Source: CAVLCC01 sp963661535
GTDB lineage: Bacteria > Actinomycetota > Coriobacteriia > Coriobacteriales > CADBOM01
Direction of reading: 5' to 3'
Assembly (NCBI GenBank): GCA_963661535.1
Contig: CAVLCC010000013.1
Span: 1 to 45,251 of the forward strand
DNA length: 45,251 bases
In this document: one piece after another, positions 8,801-15,997 of the stretch
Layout of the letters: each line of letters begins with the position of its first letter
Position numbering within the stretch: the stretch's first letter is position 1
Program-made: the position numbers and the translations under genes
Notes under the pieces: model-generated
Seen by the model: only the letters and a program-made list of their open reading frames with translations
Told to the model about the DNA's origin: nothing
Database searches by the model: none

Positions 8801-10313
8801 CCCTGTAAACATTGGAACTGCCGTGGGCATTATCGCAGCTCAGTCTATTGGCGAACCTGGTACTCAGCTAACAATGAGAACATTCCACTCTGGCGGTGTT
8901 GCAGGTGGAGATATTACTGGAGGTCTTCCTCGTGTTCAAGAGTTGTTTGAAGCACGCAGACCTAAAGGCGAGGCCGTTTTATCTGAGATTGACGGAAAGC
9001 TTTCTATATACGAAGACAAAGATGAGCGCAGACTAACAATTGTTGCCGATGATGGCGATGTTGTTGAGTATCAAATTTCTTCGCGTTCACGTTTGCGTCC
9101 AGATGTTTATGATGGTTGTGATATTAAGGTTGGTCAGCAATTAACAGAAGGGTCAATTTATCCGCACGACTTGCTAAGACTAACAGATCCAAATACAACA
9201 CTAAGATATATTGTGTCGCAGGTTCAAAAAGTTTATGTTGAGCAAGGTGTAGATATTAACGATAAACACATCGAGGCAATTGCTAGGCAAATGCTTAGAA
9301 AAGTTGTTGTAGTTGATACTGGTGACTCATCATTTTTGCCTGGCACGCAAGTAGATGTTAACGAGTTTAGAAACGAGACCGAAAGAATTATTTTGGAGGG
9401 CGGAAACCCACCTGTAGGACAACCTATTCTTTTGGGTATCACAAAGGCATCTCTTGCAACCGATTCTTGGCTATCAGCTGCATCGTTCCAAGAGACAACA
9501 AGAATCTTGACCGATGCAACAATCGAGGGCAAGACAGACTATCTACATGGTCTAAAAGAAAACGTTATTATCGGCAAGTCAATTCCAGCAGGAACTGGAC
9601 TTCGCAAGTATAAAAATGTTGAGCTTACATATAGGGGAGAAGTTGTTGATGAGTCGCTCATTAAACCCGATTCGTTGCCAGACTATGCTCCTGATGAGCT
9701 CACTGAGCTTGAGACTTTGCTTCCAAAACCGCAAGACTGGTCGCTTGACTCTGACGACTACATGCCTGGTGGATACGGCGGATACTTAAGTAGCATTACA
9801 TCTGGATACATGAATCAGCTACCTCCTGAGAGTGCTAGTTTGTATCTGTTCGATGACTTGGGCATCTCACAACGTTGGGCTAATAAGTTCTCCGAGGCAG
9901 GCATTGATACAGTTGGAGATCTAGTCGGACAAACTCAAGAAGATTTGAGTCGCATTGAGGGCATTGGTTCTAAGGCTATCGAGGAATTGCGTGCAGGTCT
10001 AGAAGAGCACGACTTGCTATACATTCTTGAGAACGACAACAACTCAAACGACTCTGAGGTTTCACAGTTGCTTGAGATGGTCTTCTCACCAGACGATTCG
10101 TCTTTGCTATATGAGGCAGACGTTCCTCAAACATATAGCGCTGACCCAGATGATATGGTTCCATCAACCATGCCACCTATTAGCCAGATTAAAGACAACA
10201 ACGAGCTAGATGAGCTATTCCGCGATGTTGGACTGTCAGAGTTTTCGATTGATGACGATGATTTGTCAGGCATTGATAGCTCAGAGAGTGCAGATAAGGA
10301 TGCGGACAAATAA
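5868..10313 (+). CDS. rpoC: RNA polymerase subunit beta' with alpha-CTD-like C-terminal extension
   Basis: This is the catalytic beta' subunit. Visible are the N-terminal zinc site (C62, C64, C78, C81), the catalytic NADFDGD triad (D538, D540, D542) and the second zinc site (C888, C959, C966, C969). A helical insertion at about residues 140-225 is typical of actinobacterial beta'. The protein is 1481 residues; the conserved core ends near residue 1260, so about 220 residues are extra. That extension contains a Gly/Tyr linker (MPGGYGGYL), then a helix-hairpin-helix domain (about 1325-1385) starting LFDDLGISQRWAN and containing GIDTVGDLV and GIGSKAIEEL, then an acidic tail. The domain resembles the DNA-binding C-terminal domain of the alpha subunit. 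ATG 5868 is preceded by GAGGA overlapping the rpoB end. The core assignment is certain; the role of the extension is inferred. Confidence 0.98.
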   Translation: MAEFDVNNFDSIRIGLASAEKIRSWSHGEVKKPETINYRTLKPEKDGLFCEKIFGPSKDWECSCGKYKRIRFKGTIICERCGVEVTRSKVRRERMGHIELATPVSHIWYFKGSPSRLGYLLDIAPKDLEKVLYFASAIVTHVDEEAREADIDMLRDELAADLEELEAECQRAIEGVERLNIEKVNLEEFDGELDEDELMTPEEIAAEIVDIKEEYADRKLLRQEAFDRFSVIAEKELISDENLYREIKINYSEYVKGGMGAEAVRDLLMNIDLEKTAAELRETIYTCSEQKRIKSIKRLKVVEAFLRSNNKPENMILTVIPVLPPDLRPMVQLDGGRFAASDLNDLYRRVINRNNRLKRLLELGAPEIIVNNEKRMLQEAVDSLFDNGRRGRPVTGPGNRPLKSLSDMLKGKQGRFRQNLLGKRVDYSGRSVIVVGPQLKMHQCGVPKSMALELFKPFVVARLVELEHYPNVKAAKKAVERGISVVWDVLEDVITEHPVLLNRAPTLHRLGIQAFEPVLVEGKALRLHPLMCTAFNADFDGDQMAIHVPLSLEAQAEARVLMLSTNNIKSPANGRALTVPTQDMIIGLYYLTSMREGFLGEGRAFINFDDAINAYNSRADVDLQAKIEVRLEQDTQEQYIEIDENGNKDHKLAEHKAGQRLTTTIGRIIFNSVLPNDYPFINHEMNKDEVGDLVESCSNKYALSEMPPILDGLKSMGFHYATKAGITVSLYDATIPPNKDQILATADEKVAEIDAGYSMGLISEEDRHRQKVDIWSAATDDVGDAMKDNFDKFNPIYMMATSGARGNMKQVRQLAGMRGLMADPKGETIDLPIRANFREGLSVLEYFISTHGARKGLADTALRTADSGYLTRRLVDVAQDVIVRELDCGNDEGIEYPIYDRQGKLDKDLIGRCIQHPVTNTTTGEVLLESGEYIDSIDMLKQFAKAGVENVEIRTIMTCHSKHGICQKCYGWDLSTRRPVNIGTAVGIIAAQSIGEPGTQLTMRTFHSGGVAGGDITGGLPRVQELFEARRPKGEAVLSEIDGKLSIYEDKDERRLTIVADDGDVVEYQISSRSRLRPDVYDGCDIKVGQQLTEGSIYPHDLLRLTDPNTTLRYIVSQVQKVYVEQGVDINDKHIEAIARQMLRKVVVVDTGDSSFLPGTQVDVNEFRNETERIILEGGNPPVGQPILLGITKASLATDSWLSAASFQETTRILTDATIEGKTDYLHGLKENVIIGKSIPAGTGLRKYKNVELTYRGEVVDESLIKPDSLPDYAPDELTELETLLPKPQDWSLDSDDYMPGGYGGYLSSITSGYMNQLPPESASLYLFDDLGISQRWANKFSEAGIDTVGDLVGQTQEDLSRIEGIGSKAIEELRAGLEEHDLLYILENDNNSNDSEVSQLLEMVFSPDDSSLLYEADVPQTYSADPDDMVPSTMPPISQIKDNNELDELFRDVGLSEFSIDDDDLSGIDSSESADKDADK

Positions 10314-10323
10314 GGCGTCTTTG

Positions 10324-10346
10324 ATATGAGGCTTCTCTGCTCATAT
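10324..10346 (+). other. Short stem-loop just after rpoC
   Basis: ATATGAG (10324-10330) and CTCATAT (10340-10346) form a perfect 7-bp stem with a 9-base loop, beginning 10 bases after the rpoC stop. There is no T-run. It may protect the transcript 3' end or aid termination at the stronger signal downstream. Confidence 0.35.
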
Positions 10347-10385
10347 TCTAGCTTACTTGTCTAAGTGCTGGCACATACAAAACAA

Positions 10386-10429
10386 AATATCTCCCAGTCC
10401 CTATGTTTGGGTTCTGGGAGATTTTTTTA
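10386..10429 (+). terminator. Terminator of the rplJL-rpoBC operon
   Basis: A perfect 9-bp stem (ATCTCCCAG 10389-10397 with CTGGGAGAT 10414-10422), extendable by A-T pairs, is followed by six further T residues. It is the clearest intrinsic terminator in the window. The 314-base gap after rpoC otherwise holds only the stem-loop at 10324-10346 and the rpsL promoter. Confidence 0.93.
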
Positions 10430-10522
10430 TTGCTCAAAGACATAACGCGCATATATTTGCTTGCAAATACCGTTCGGCGGGCAAATTGTACATTATTATA
10501 GATACGCCCGGTGCCGTGGTAT

Positions 10523-10551
10523 TTGACACAACAGGGATTATTTGGTATCTT
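10523..10551 (+). promoter_or_regulatory. Promoter for the str/S10 ribosomal protein operon
   Basis: A perfect -35 TTGACA (10523-10528) is followed after 17 bases by TATCTT (10546-10551), placing the transcription start about 70 bases before rpsL. It lies downstream of the rpoC terminator and could serve the whole rpsL-adk run. Confidence 0.72.
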
Positions 10552-10627
10552 TTGAAACCGTGCGCTAATGCGTAAGAAATTATTAGTTGTATATAGTTTT
10601 ATAAACGTTTGAACGAAGGAGTTAAGT

Positions 10628-11005
10628 TTGCCTACGATTAATCAGCTGGTCCGCAAGGGTCGCAGCAAGTCGGTAGAAAAGAAAAAGACACCGGCTCTAC
10701 AAGGCAACCCACAAAAACGCGGTGTTTGCACAAGGGTCTACACTGCAACCCCTAAAAAACCTAATTCGGCACTTCGTAAAGTTTGCCGTGTGAGGTTGGT
10801 TAGTGGTCAAGAGGTTACCGTGTATATCCCTGGAGAAGGTCACAATCTTCAAGAGCACTCGATGGTGCTAATTCGTGGTGGTCGTGTTCGCGATTTGCCA
10901 GGTGTTCGTTACAAAGTAATTCGTGCAGCACTCGATTGCGCTGCAGTTAACGACAGATCACAGGCTCGCTCACGTTATGGTGCGAAGAAGCCTAAAAAGG
11001 GCTAG
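10628..11005 (+). CDS. rpsL: 30S ribosomal protein S12
   Basis: S12 lines the decoding centre of the small subunit and controls accuracy. The 125-residue protein starts at TTG 10628 with AAGGAG (10616-10621) 6 bases upstream. The conserved loops TPKKPNSALRK (K43 present) and GGRVRDLPGVRY are visible. In the second loop residue 88 is Arg (codon CGC), where most bacteria, including E. coli and Mycobacterium, have Lys; a Lys-to-Arg change there is a classical streptomycin resistance mutation. It is the first gene of a str operon with rpsG and fusA downstream. Confidence 0.98.
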   Translation: MPTINQLVRKGRSKSVEKKKTPALQGNPQKRGVCTRVYTATPKKPNSALRKVCRVRLVSGQEVTVYIPGEGHNLQEHSMVLIRGGRVRDLPGVRYKVIRAALDCAAVNDRSQARSRYGAKKPKKG

Positions 11006-11056
11006 ATAATATCCCAGCTAAATCGTCAGGTTTTTACTTAGTTTAGGAGAAAAGAT

Positions 11057-11527
11057 ATGCCGCGTCGTGCAGCTGCTGTCCGCAGGGAAACACACCCGGA
11101 TGGCGTATATAACAATCGTCTTGTTACACAGCTAATCAACAAGGTTATGCTAGATGGCAAAAAGTCGATTGCAGAAAGCATCGTTTATGGTGCATTTGAT
11201 ATTGTAGAAAAAAAGACTGAGCAAGATCCTCTGTCTGTTTTCAAAAAGGCTATGGATAATGTTCGCCCAACACTTGAGGTTAAGCCAAAACGTGTTGGTG
11301 GTGCAACATACCAAGTTCCTATGGAGGTCAACTCTCGCAGAGCTACTGCTCTAGCAATTCGCTGGATAGTAGATTTTTCGCGCAAGCGCAGAGAAAATAC
11401 AATGACTCAAAAACTAGCAGCCGAAATTATGGATGCTTCTAATGGTCTTGGCGCTTCCGTAAAACGTCGTGAGGACCTCTATAAGATGGCTGAGTCTAAC
11501 AGAGCGTTCTCCCACTACCGTTATTAA
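11057..11527 (+). CDS. rpsG: 30S ribosomal protein S7
   Basis: S7 nucleates assembly of the 3' domain of 16S rRNA and contacts the E-site tRNA. The product is 156 residues, the normal bacterial length, beginning PRRAAAVRR and carrying the conserved NSRRATALAIRWIVDFSRKR stretch. AGGAG lies 7 bases before ATG 11057. It sits 51 bases after rpsL and 25 before fusA, the usual str order. Confidence 0.98.
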   Translation: MPRRAAAVRRETHPDGVYNNRLVTQLINKVMLDGKKSIAESIVYGAFDIVEKKTEQDPLSVFKKAMDNVRPTLEVKPKRVGGATYQVPMEVNSRRATALAIRWIVDFSRKRRENTMTQKLAAEIMDASNGLGASVKRREDLYKMAESNRAFSHYRY

Positions 11528-11552
11528 TATAGGGGAGGAAACTAGCAAGAAA

Positions 11553-13655
11553 ATGGCAAAGACAAGTCTTAATCATACACGTAACTTTGGTATTATGGCT
11601 CACATCGATGCTGGTAAGACCACAACGACTGAGCGCATTTTATACTACACAGGAAAAACTCATAAAATTGGTGAGGTTCATGATGGCGCAGCCACTATGG
11701 ACTGGATGGTTCAAGAGCAAGAGCGCGGCGTAACAATTACAGCTGCTGCAACAACTTGTTTTTGGACTAAGGACGGACAAGAGTACCGCTTCCAAATTAT
11801 CGACACACCAGGTCACGTTGACTTTACTGCAGAGGTAGAGCGTTCATTGCGTGTTTTGGACGGAACCGTAGCAGTATTTGATGCAGTTGCTGGTGTTCAA
11901 CCACAGTCTGAGACTGTATGGCGTCAAGCAGAGCGCTATGGTGTTCCTCGCATTGCATTTATCAATAAATATGACCGCATTGGTGCCGACTACTTCAATG
12001 CTATTCAAACCATGAAAGATCGACTTGGTGCAAATGCTATTGCAGCTCAAGTTCCAATGGGCGAAGAAGATCACTTCTGGGGTGTAATAGACCTAGTTAC
12101 CATGACAGCATGGGACTTCAAGGCAGACGACAAAGGAATGACTTATCCAGAGCCTATGGATGCAATTCCTGATGAGTTTGCAGATGTAGCGGCAAAATGT
12201 CGTCAAGAGTTAGTTGACGCAGCAGCAGATTGCGACGACGACTTGATGGAAAAAGTTCTCATGGATGAGGAGTTCACTGTAGATGAGCTAAAAGCTGCTC
12301 TTCGCAAAGGTGTAATTTCTTGTAAGATCAATCCCGTATTTGTTGGATCTGCTTACAAGAACAAAGGTGTTCAAGAGCTTCTAGACGCTGTTGTTGACTA
12401 CCTACCTTCTCCAACAGACATTCCATCTATCACAGGAACCGACACAGACGGCAACGAGGTTGCACGTCACTCTGATCCTAAAGAGCCATTCTCAGCTCTA
12501 GCATTTAAGATTATGACTGACCCTTATGTTGGCAAGCTAACATATTTGAGAGTCTACTCAGGAACACTAGATGTTGGATCTTATGCATACAATGCAACAA
12601 AAGATAAAAAAGAGCGTATCGGACGCCTGTTGCAAATGCACTCCAATTCACGTGAAGACATTCAAAAGTGTTCAGCAGGCGACATTTGTGCTGTTGTAGG
12701 TCTTAAAAATACAATGACAGGCGACACACTATGTGACGAGAAAGCTCCAGTAATTCTTGAGTCTATGGAGTTCCCTGATCCAGTTATTGATGTTGCTATT
12801 GAGCCTAAGACCAAACAAGAGCAAGACAAGCTAACTTTGGCTTTGGCTAAACTAGCAGAAGAAGACCCAACATTTAGGGTTAGCACCAATCAAGAGACTG
12901 GTCAAACAATCATCGCTGGCATGGGCGAGCTGCATCTAGAGATTATTATCGATCGTTTGCTTCGTGAGTTTAAGATCGAAGCAAATGTTGGTAAACCTCA
13001 GGTTGCTTATCGTGAAACAGCAGGTCATGCAGTCAACGATGTTACAGGCAAGTTCATGCGTCAAACTGGTGGTCGTGGTCAATATGGTCACTGTATCATC
13101 GACATGGAGCCTCAAGAGCCTGGTAAGGGATACGAATTTATCAACAACATTGTTGGTGGTGCAATTCCAAAAGAATACATTCCTTCTGTTGATAAAGGCA
13201 TTCAAGAGGCACTTGCAAGTGGTGTGATTGCAGGATATCCAACAGTAGACATCAAAGTTACTCTAAAAGATGGTTCTTACCACGAGGTTGATTCATCTGA
13301 AATGGCATTTAAGGTTGCTGGTTCTTTGGCAATCAAAGAAGCACTTCAAAAGTCAGATCCAGTTTTGCTAGAGCCTTATATGGAGGTCGAGGTTGAGACT
13401 CCAGAAGAGTATATGGGCGATGTAATGGGTAACCTTTCATCTAAACGTGGACACATTCAGGGCATGGAAGACCGTTCAAATGCAAAGGTTGTTCGTGCAG
13501 ATGTTCCTTTGTCTGAGATGTTTGGATATGCAACTGACCTACGTTCGTTTACGCAAGGTCGTGCTTCATACACAATGCAATTTAAGTCGTACGAACCTGT
13601 GCCAAAGGGCATTGCAGAAGAGATCGTAAGTAAGAGCGCGAAGGCCAACGCCTAA
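11553..13655 (+). CDS. fusA: Elongation factor G
   Basis: EF-G is the GTPase that drives tRNA-mRNA translocation. ATG 11553 gives 700 residues beginning AKTSLNHTRNFGIMAHIDAGKTTTTER, split here as the N-terminus followed by the P-loop (AHIDAGKT). DTPGHVDFT (switch II) and NKYDR (guanine specificity, where NKMDR is usual) follow. Domain IV carries GGRGQYGHC and the C-terminus has LSEMFGYATDLRS. The upstream ORF extension to 11469 overlaps rpsG and is not conserved. The ribosome binding site GGGGAGG (11532-11538) is a rather long 14 bases from the start. The tuf gene that normally follows is absent; rpsJ is next. Confidence 0.98.
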   Translation: MAKTSLNHTRNFGIMAHIDAGKTTTTERILYYTGKTHKIGEVHDGAATMDWMVQEQERGVTITAAATTCFWTKDGQEYRFQIIDTPGHVDFTAEVERSLRVLDGTVAVFDAVAGVQPQSETVWRQAERYGVPRIAFINKYDRIGADYFNAIQTMKDRLGANAIAAQVPMGEEDHFWGVIDLVTMTAWDFKADDKGMTYPEPMDAIPDEFADVAAKCRQELVDAAADCDDDLMEKVLMDEEFTVDELKAALRKGVISCKINPVFVGSAYKNKGVQELLDAVVDYLPSPTDIPSITGTDTDGNEVARHSDPKEPFSALAFKIMTDPYVGKLTYLRVYSGTLDVGSYAYNATKDKKERIGRLLQMHSNSREDIQKCSAGDICAVVGLKNTMTGDTLCDEKAPVILESMEFPDPVIDVAIEPKTKQEQDKLTLALAKLAEEDPTFRVSTNQETGQTIIAGMGELHLEIIIDRLLREFKIEANVGKPQVAYRETAGHAVNDVTGKFMRQTGGRGQYGHCIIDMEPQEPGKGYEFINNIVGGAIPKEYIPSVDKGIQEALASGVIAGYPTVDIKVTLKDGSYHEVDSSEMAFKVAGSLAIKEALQKSDPVLLEPYMEVEVETPEEYMGDVMGNLSSKRGHIQGMEDRSNAKVVRADVPLSEMFGYATDLRSFTQGRASYTMQFKSYEPVPKGIAEEIVSKSAKANA

Positions 13656-13667
13656 GCACAACATTTC

Positions 13668-13691
13668 AGAAGTAGCAAATAAGCAACTTCT
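13668..13691 (+). other. Hairpin in the fusA-rpsJ spacer
   Basis: AGAAGT and ACTTCT pair over a 12-base loop in the 71-base spacer where tuf would be expected. No T-run follows, so it is not a clear terminator; no promoter is evident. Confidence 0.25.
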
Positions 13692-13726
13692 ATTGGATAG
13701 ATAACAATAAGTTCGGAGGTATAAAG

Positions 13727-14035
13727 TTGGCAAGCCAAAAGATAAGGATTCGCCTCAAAGGCTACGATCATGAGCTAGTTGACAAGTCAACAAAGCTAAT
13801 TGTCGAAACAGCTACAAGAACAGGCGCAAAAGTTTCCGGTCCAATTCCGCTGCCTACGGAGCGCAATATTTATTGCGTTATTCGTTCGCCTCACGTGAAT
13901 AAAGATTCTCGTGAAGAGTTTGAGATGCGCACACACAAGCGTCTAATTGATATTCTTGAGCCAACTCCGTCTACCGTAGATTCGATGATGCGTCTCGATC
14001 TTCCTGCCGGAGTAGACATTGAGATCAAACTTTAA
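13727..14035 (+). CDS. rpsJ: 30S ribosomal protein S10
   Basis: S10 is a small-subunit head protein and also the NusE partner of NusB in antitermination. The 102-residue product starts at TTG 13727, 8 bases after GGAGGT. It shows RIRLKGYDHELVDKS, the GPIPLPTERN loop and the C-terminal LPAGVDIEIKL. It opens the S10 gene cluster and is followed by an unusually long structured spacer before rplC. Confidence 0.98.
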   Translation: MASQKIRIRLKGYDHELVDKSTKLIVETATRTGAKVSGPIPLPTERNIYCVIRSPHVNKDSREEFEMRTHKRLIDILEPTPSTVDSMMRLDLPAGVDIEIKL

Positions 14036-14045
14036 TAGGTTATAA

Positions 14046-14189
14046 TGCGCAAGTTGCGCTTTTTTCAAGACAACGCATAACCGTGGACTCTATGGTTGTC
14101 TTGTTTATAGCAAAACTTGCGCAATAACATAAAACATGCGGGTCCGCTGAGGGCAACAGTAGGGTGCTGTTGAATATGGCTCATGACCC
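14046..14189 (+). promoter_or_regulatory. Structured RNA leader between rpsJ and rplC
   Basis: The 174-base spacer is dense in inverted repeats. TGCGCAAGTT (14046-14055) pairs perfectly with 14114-14123 and encloses a second helix, 14066-14074 with 14095-14103 (9 bp, extended by CATA/TATG). An alternative short hairpin, GCGC..GCGC (14047-14059) followed by six T, excludes the long stem. A second domain has GGGTC (14140-14144) paired with GACCC (14185-14189) around CAACAG/CTGTTG (14154-14172), ending near the rplC start. This looks like an internal autoregulatory leader or attenuator, perhaps for L3 or L4. The ligand is unknown. Confidence 0.6.
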
Positions 14190-14209
14190 CACGAAGGTTA
14201 GGTTGGAAT

Positions 14210-14833
14210 ATGTCCAATATGATTCTAGGTCGAAAGCTTGGAATGACACAGGTTTGGAGCGAAGAAGACGAAATCGTTCCAGTAACAGTTATTGAGGCTG
14301 GTCCATGTGTTGTTTCACAAGTTAAGACCAAAGAAACCGATGGCTACGAAGCCATCCAAATGGGCTTTGGCTCAATTAAAGCCAAACACGTTAATAAGCC
14401 CATGGAAGGTCACTTCTCACGTGCAGGTGTTGAACCTATGCGATATCTTCGCGAGGTTCGAGTCGATGATGCCTCAGCACACAAGACAGGTGATGTAATT
14501 ACTGTAGAAGCATTTTCTGAAACTGAGAAGGTCAATGTTACTGGCACTTCAAAAGGTAAAGGATTTGCTGGCGTTATTAAACGCCATGGATTTGGTGGAG
14601 GTCCTGGAGGACATGGTTCTCACTTCCATCGTGCCCCTGGTTCAATTGGTCAGTGCGCTTATCCATCAAGGGTATTTAAAGGCGTTCGTATGGCTGGACA
14701 CATGGGTTCTGAGCGCGTCACCGTGCGCAACCTCAAGGTAGTGCGCGTGGATGCGGAGCACAACGTAATCTTGGTCAAAGGTGCTGTTCCTGGTGCGAAC
14801 AACGGCTTTGTCATGATTCGTGAGGCAAACTAG
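14210..14833 (+). CDS. rplC: 50S ribosomal protein L3
   Basis: L3 is an early-assembly protein near the peptidyl transferase centre. ATG 14210 gives 207 residues beginning MSNMILGRKLGMTQ, matching the family N-terminus; the in-frame ATG at 14183 lies inside the predicted leader structure and adds unconserved residues. The central loop GVIKRHGFGGGPGGHGSHFH and the FHRAPGSIGQ segment are intact. The gene follows the structured rpsJ-rplC leader, and rplD starts 31 bases after its stop. Confidence 0.97.
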   Translation: MSNMILGRKLGMTQVWSEEDEIVPVTVIEAGPCVVSQVKTKETDGYEAIQMGFGSIKAKHVNKPMEGHFSRAGVEPMRYLREVRVDDASAHKTGDVITVEAFSETEKVNVTGTSKGKGFAGVIKRHGFGGGPGGHGSHFHRAPGSIGQCAYPSRVFKGVRMAGHMGSERVTVRNLKVVRVDAEHNVILVKGAVPGANNGFVMIREAN

Positions 14834-14864
14834 CATCCGGCGAGACCAAGAGGAGTTTTATCAA

Positions 14865-15488
14865 ATGGCAAAGATTGATATTTATAATCAAAAAGGCGAG
14901 AAGCTCGACGGCGTTGACTTTTCAGATGCTGTATTTGCTATCGAGCCTAATGTGCATGCAATGCACGAAGTTTGCCGCGCTCAGATGGCAGCTAGCCGTC
15001 AGGGCACGCATCAAACAAAAACCCGCGGCAACGTAAGTGGCGGCGGAAGAAAACCTTGGCGTCAAAAGGGCACAGGTCATGCTCGTCAAGGTTCAACACG
15101 TGCTCCACAATGGATACATGGTGGAGTTGTATTTGGTCCTCATCCTCGCAAGTATGATTTTAAGGTACCTCGCAAAGTAGTTAAGCTTGCTATGCGCAGT
15201 GCTCTTTCTGCAAAACTTGCTGACGATGAGCTAATGATCGTAGATACGCTTGATTTTGAAAATCCTAAAACCAAAGAAGCAGTTGAGGTCATCAAGGCAC
15301 TAGAGCTTGAGGGTCGCATCACTTTGGTAATTGGAGATGAAGACATCAACGCTTATCTATCATTTAGAAACATTCCTGGTTTGCGCATTATTACAGCAAA
15401 TCAAGCTAATACCTATGATTTCATCGACAACAGCAAGCTAGTATTTACTCTAGCTTCTGCTAAGCATGTTGAGGAGGTGCTGGCATAA
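14865..15488 (+). CDS. rplD: 50S ribosomal protein L4
   Basis: L4 lines the nascent peptide exit tunnel, and in E. coli it autoregulates the S10 operon. ATG 14865 has AGGAG at 14851-14855; the longer frame from 14820 overlaps rplC and is not conserved. The 207-residue protein contains the long loop GGGRKPWRQKGTGHARQGS followed by RAPQWIHGGVVFGP. Its stop codon overlaps the rplW start by one base (TAATG), suggesting coupled translation. Confidence 0.98.
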   Translation: MAKIDIYNQKGEKLDGVDFSDAVFAIEPNVHAMHEVCRAQMAASRQGTHQTKTRGNVSGGGRKPWRQKGTGHARQGSTRAPQWIHGGVVFGPHPRKYDFKVPRKVVKLAMRSALSAKLADDELMIVDTLDFENPKTKEAVEVIKALELEGRITLVIGDEDINAYLSFRNIPGLRIITANQANTYDFIDNSKLVFTLASAKHVEEVLA

Positions 15489-15778
15489 TGCAAAAGGATC
15501 CACGCGAGGTAATTATTCGTCCTATCATTACAGAGCGTTCGTTTGACGCTATTGAAGATGATAATCGCTACACCTTTGAGGTAGAGAAATCTGCCAACAA
15601 GATCGAGATCGCAAAGGCAGTTCAACAAATTTTTGGCGTTACTGTTGTTAAGGTCAACACCGTAAACATGAAGTCTAAGCCAAAGCGTGTTAGATATAAT
15701 CTTGGAAATACACGCACTTGGAAAAAGGCAATTGTTAAACTTGCCGATGGAGATAGCATAGATTTATATTCTAAATAA
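15488..15778 (+). CDS. rplW: 50S ribosomal protein L23
   Basis: L23 sits at the tunnel exit and docks trigger factor and the signal recognition particle. The 96-residue product has the typical PIITERSFDAIEDDNRYTF start and a KVNTVNMKSKPKRVR loop. GGAGGTGC within the end of rplD supplies the ribosome binding site. It is followed by a 219-base structured spacer before rplB. Confidence 0.97.
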   Translation: MQKDPREVIIRPIITERSFDAIEDDNRYTFEVEKSANKIEIAKAVQQIFGVTVVKVNTVNMKSKPKRVRYNLGNTRTWKKAIVKLADGDSIDLYSK

Positions 15779-15788
15779 TGTTTTTATG

Positions 15789-15968
15789 CGTGCGTTTTTA
15801 GTCGCTTGAGCGTCTATAAACGCACGTTTGCCTGTTTGTTGGCATACAAGTGAGCAAAGTGCGTGTATCATAACGTCCGTTGTATGGACACGCACGGAGC
15901 CGTGGTCGCTCGGAGTCACATTGCTAAGGTCACACAAACCGACCTTAAACTCCCAAAATTTAGGCAAT
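15789..15968 (+). promoter_or_regulatory. Structured RNA leader between rplW and rplB
   Basis: The 219-base spacer holds a series of inverted repeats. CGTGCGTTT (15789-15797) pairs with AAACGCACG (15818-15826). GTGCGTGT (15859-15866) pairs with ACACGCAC (15888-15895). GAGC/GCTC lies around 15897-15915. TAAGGT pairs with ACCTTA (about 15924-15946), bracketed by ATTGC/GCAAT. No long T-run follows any stem, so translational control or RNA processing is more likely than termination. Such a spacer is unusual, since rplW and rplB are normally only a few bases apart. No ORF with a ribosome binding site is seen in it. Confidence 0.55.
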
Positions 15969-15997
15969 GAGGCAATCGAGCAGTTAAGGAGTTTTAG

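Noticed and set aside
12936..13227. Overlapping ORFs on both strands inside fusA
   Set aside because: Out-of-frame shadows of a strongly conserved EF-G region; no initiation signals.
14047..14065. GCGC-AAGTT-GCGC plus six T as a plain rpsJ terminator
   Set aside because: A 4-bp stem is too weak to stand alone; it makes more sense as one state of a larger switch.
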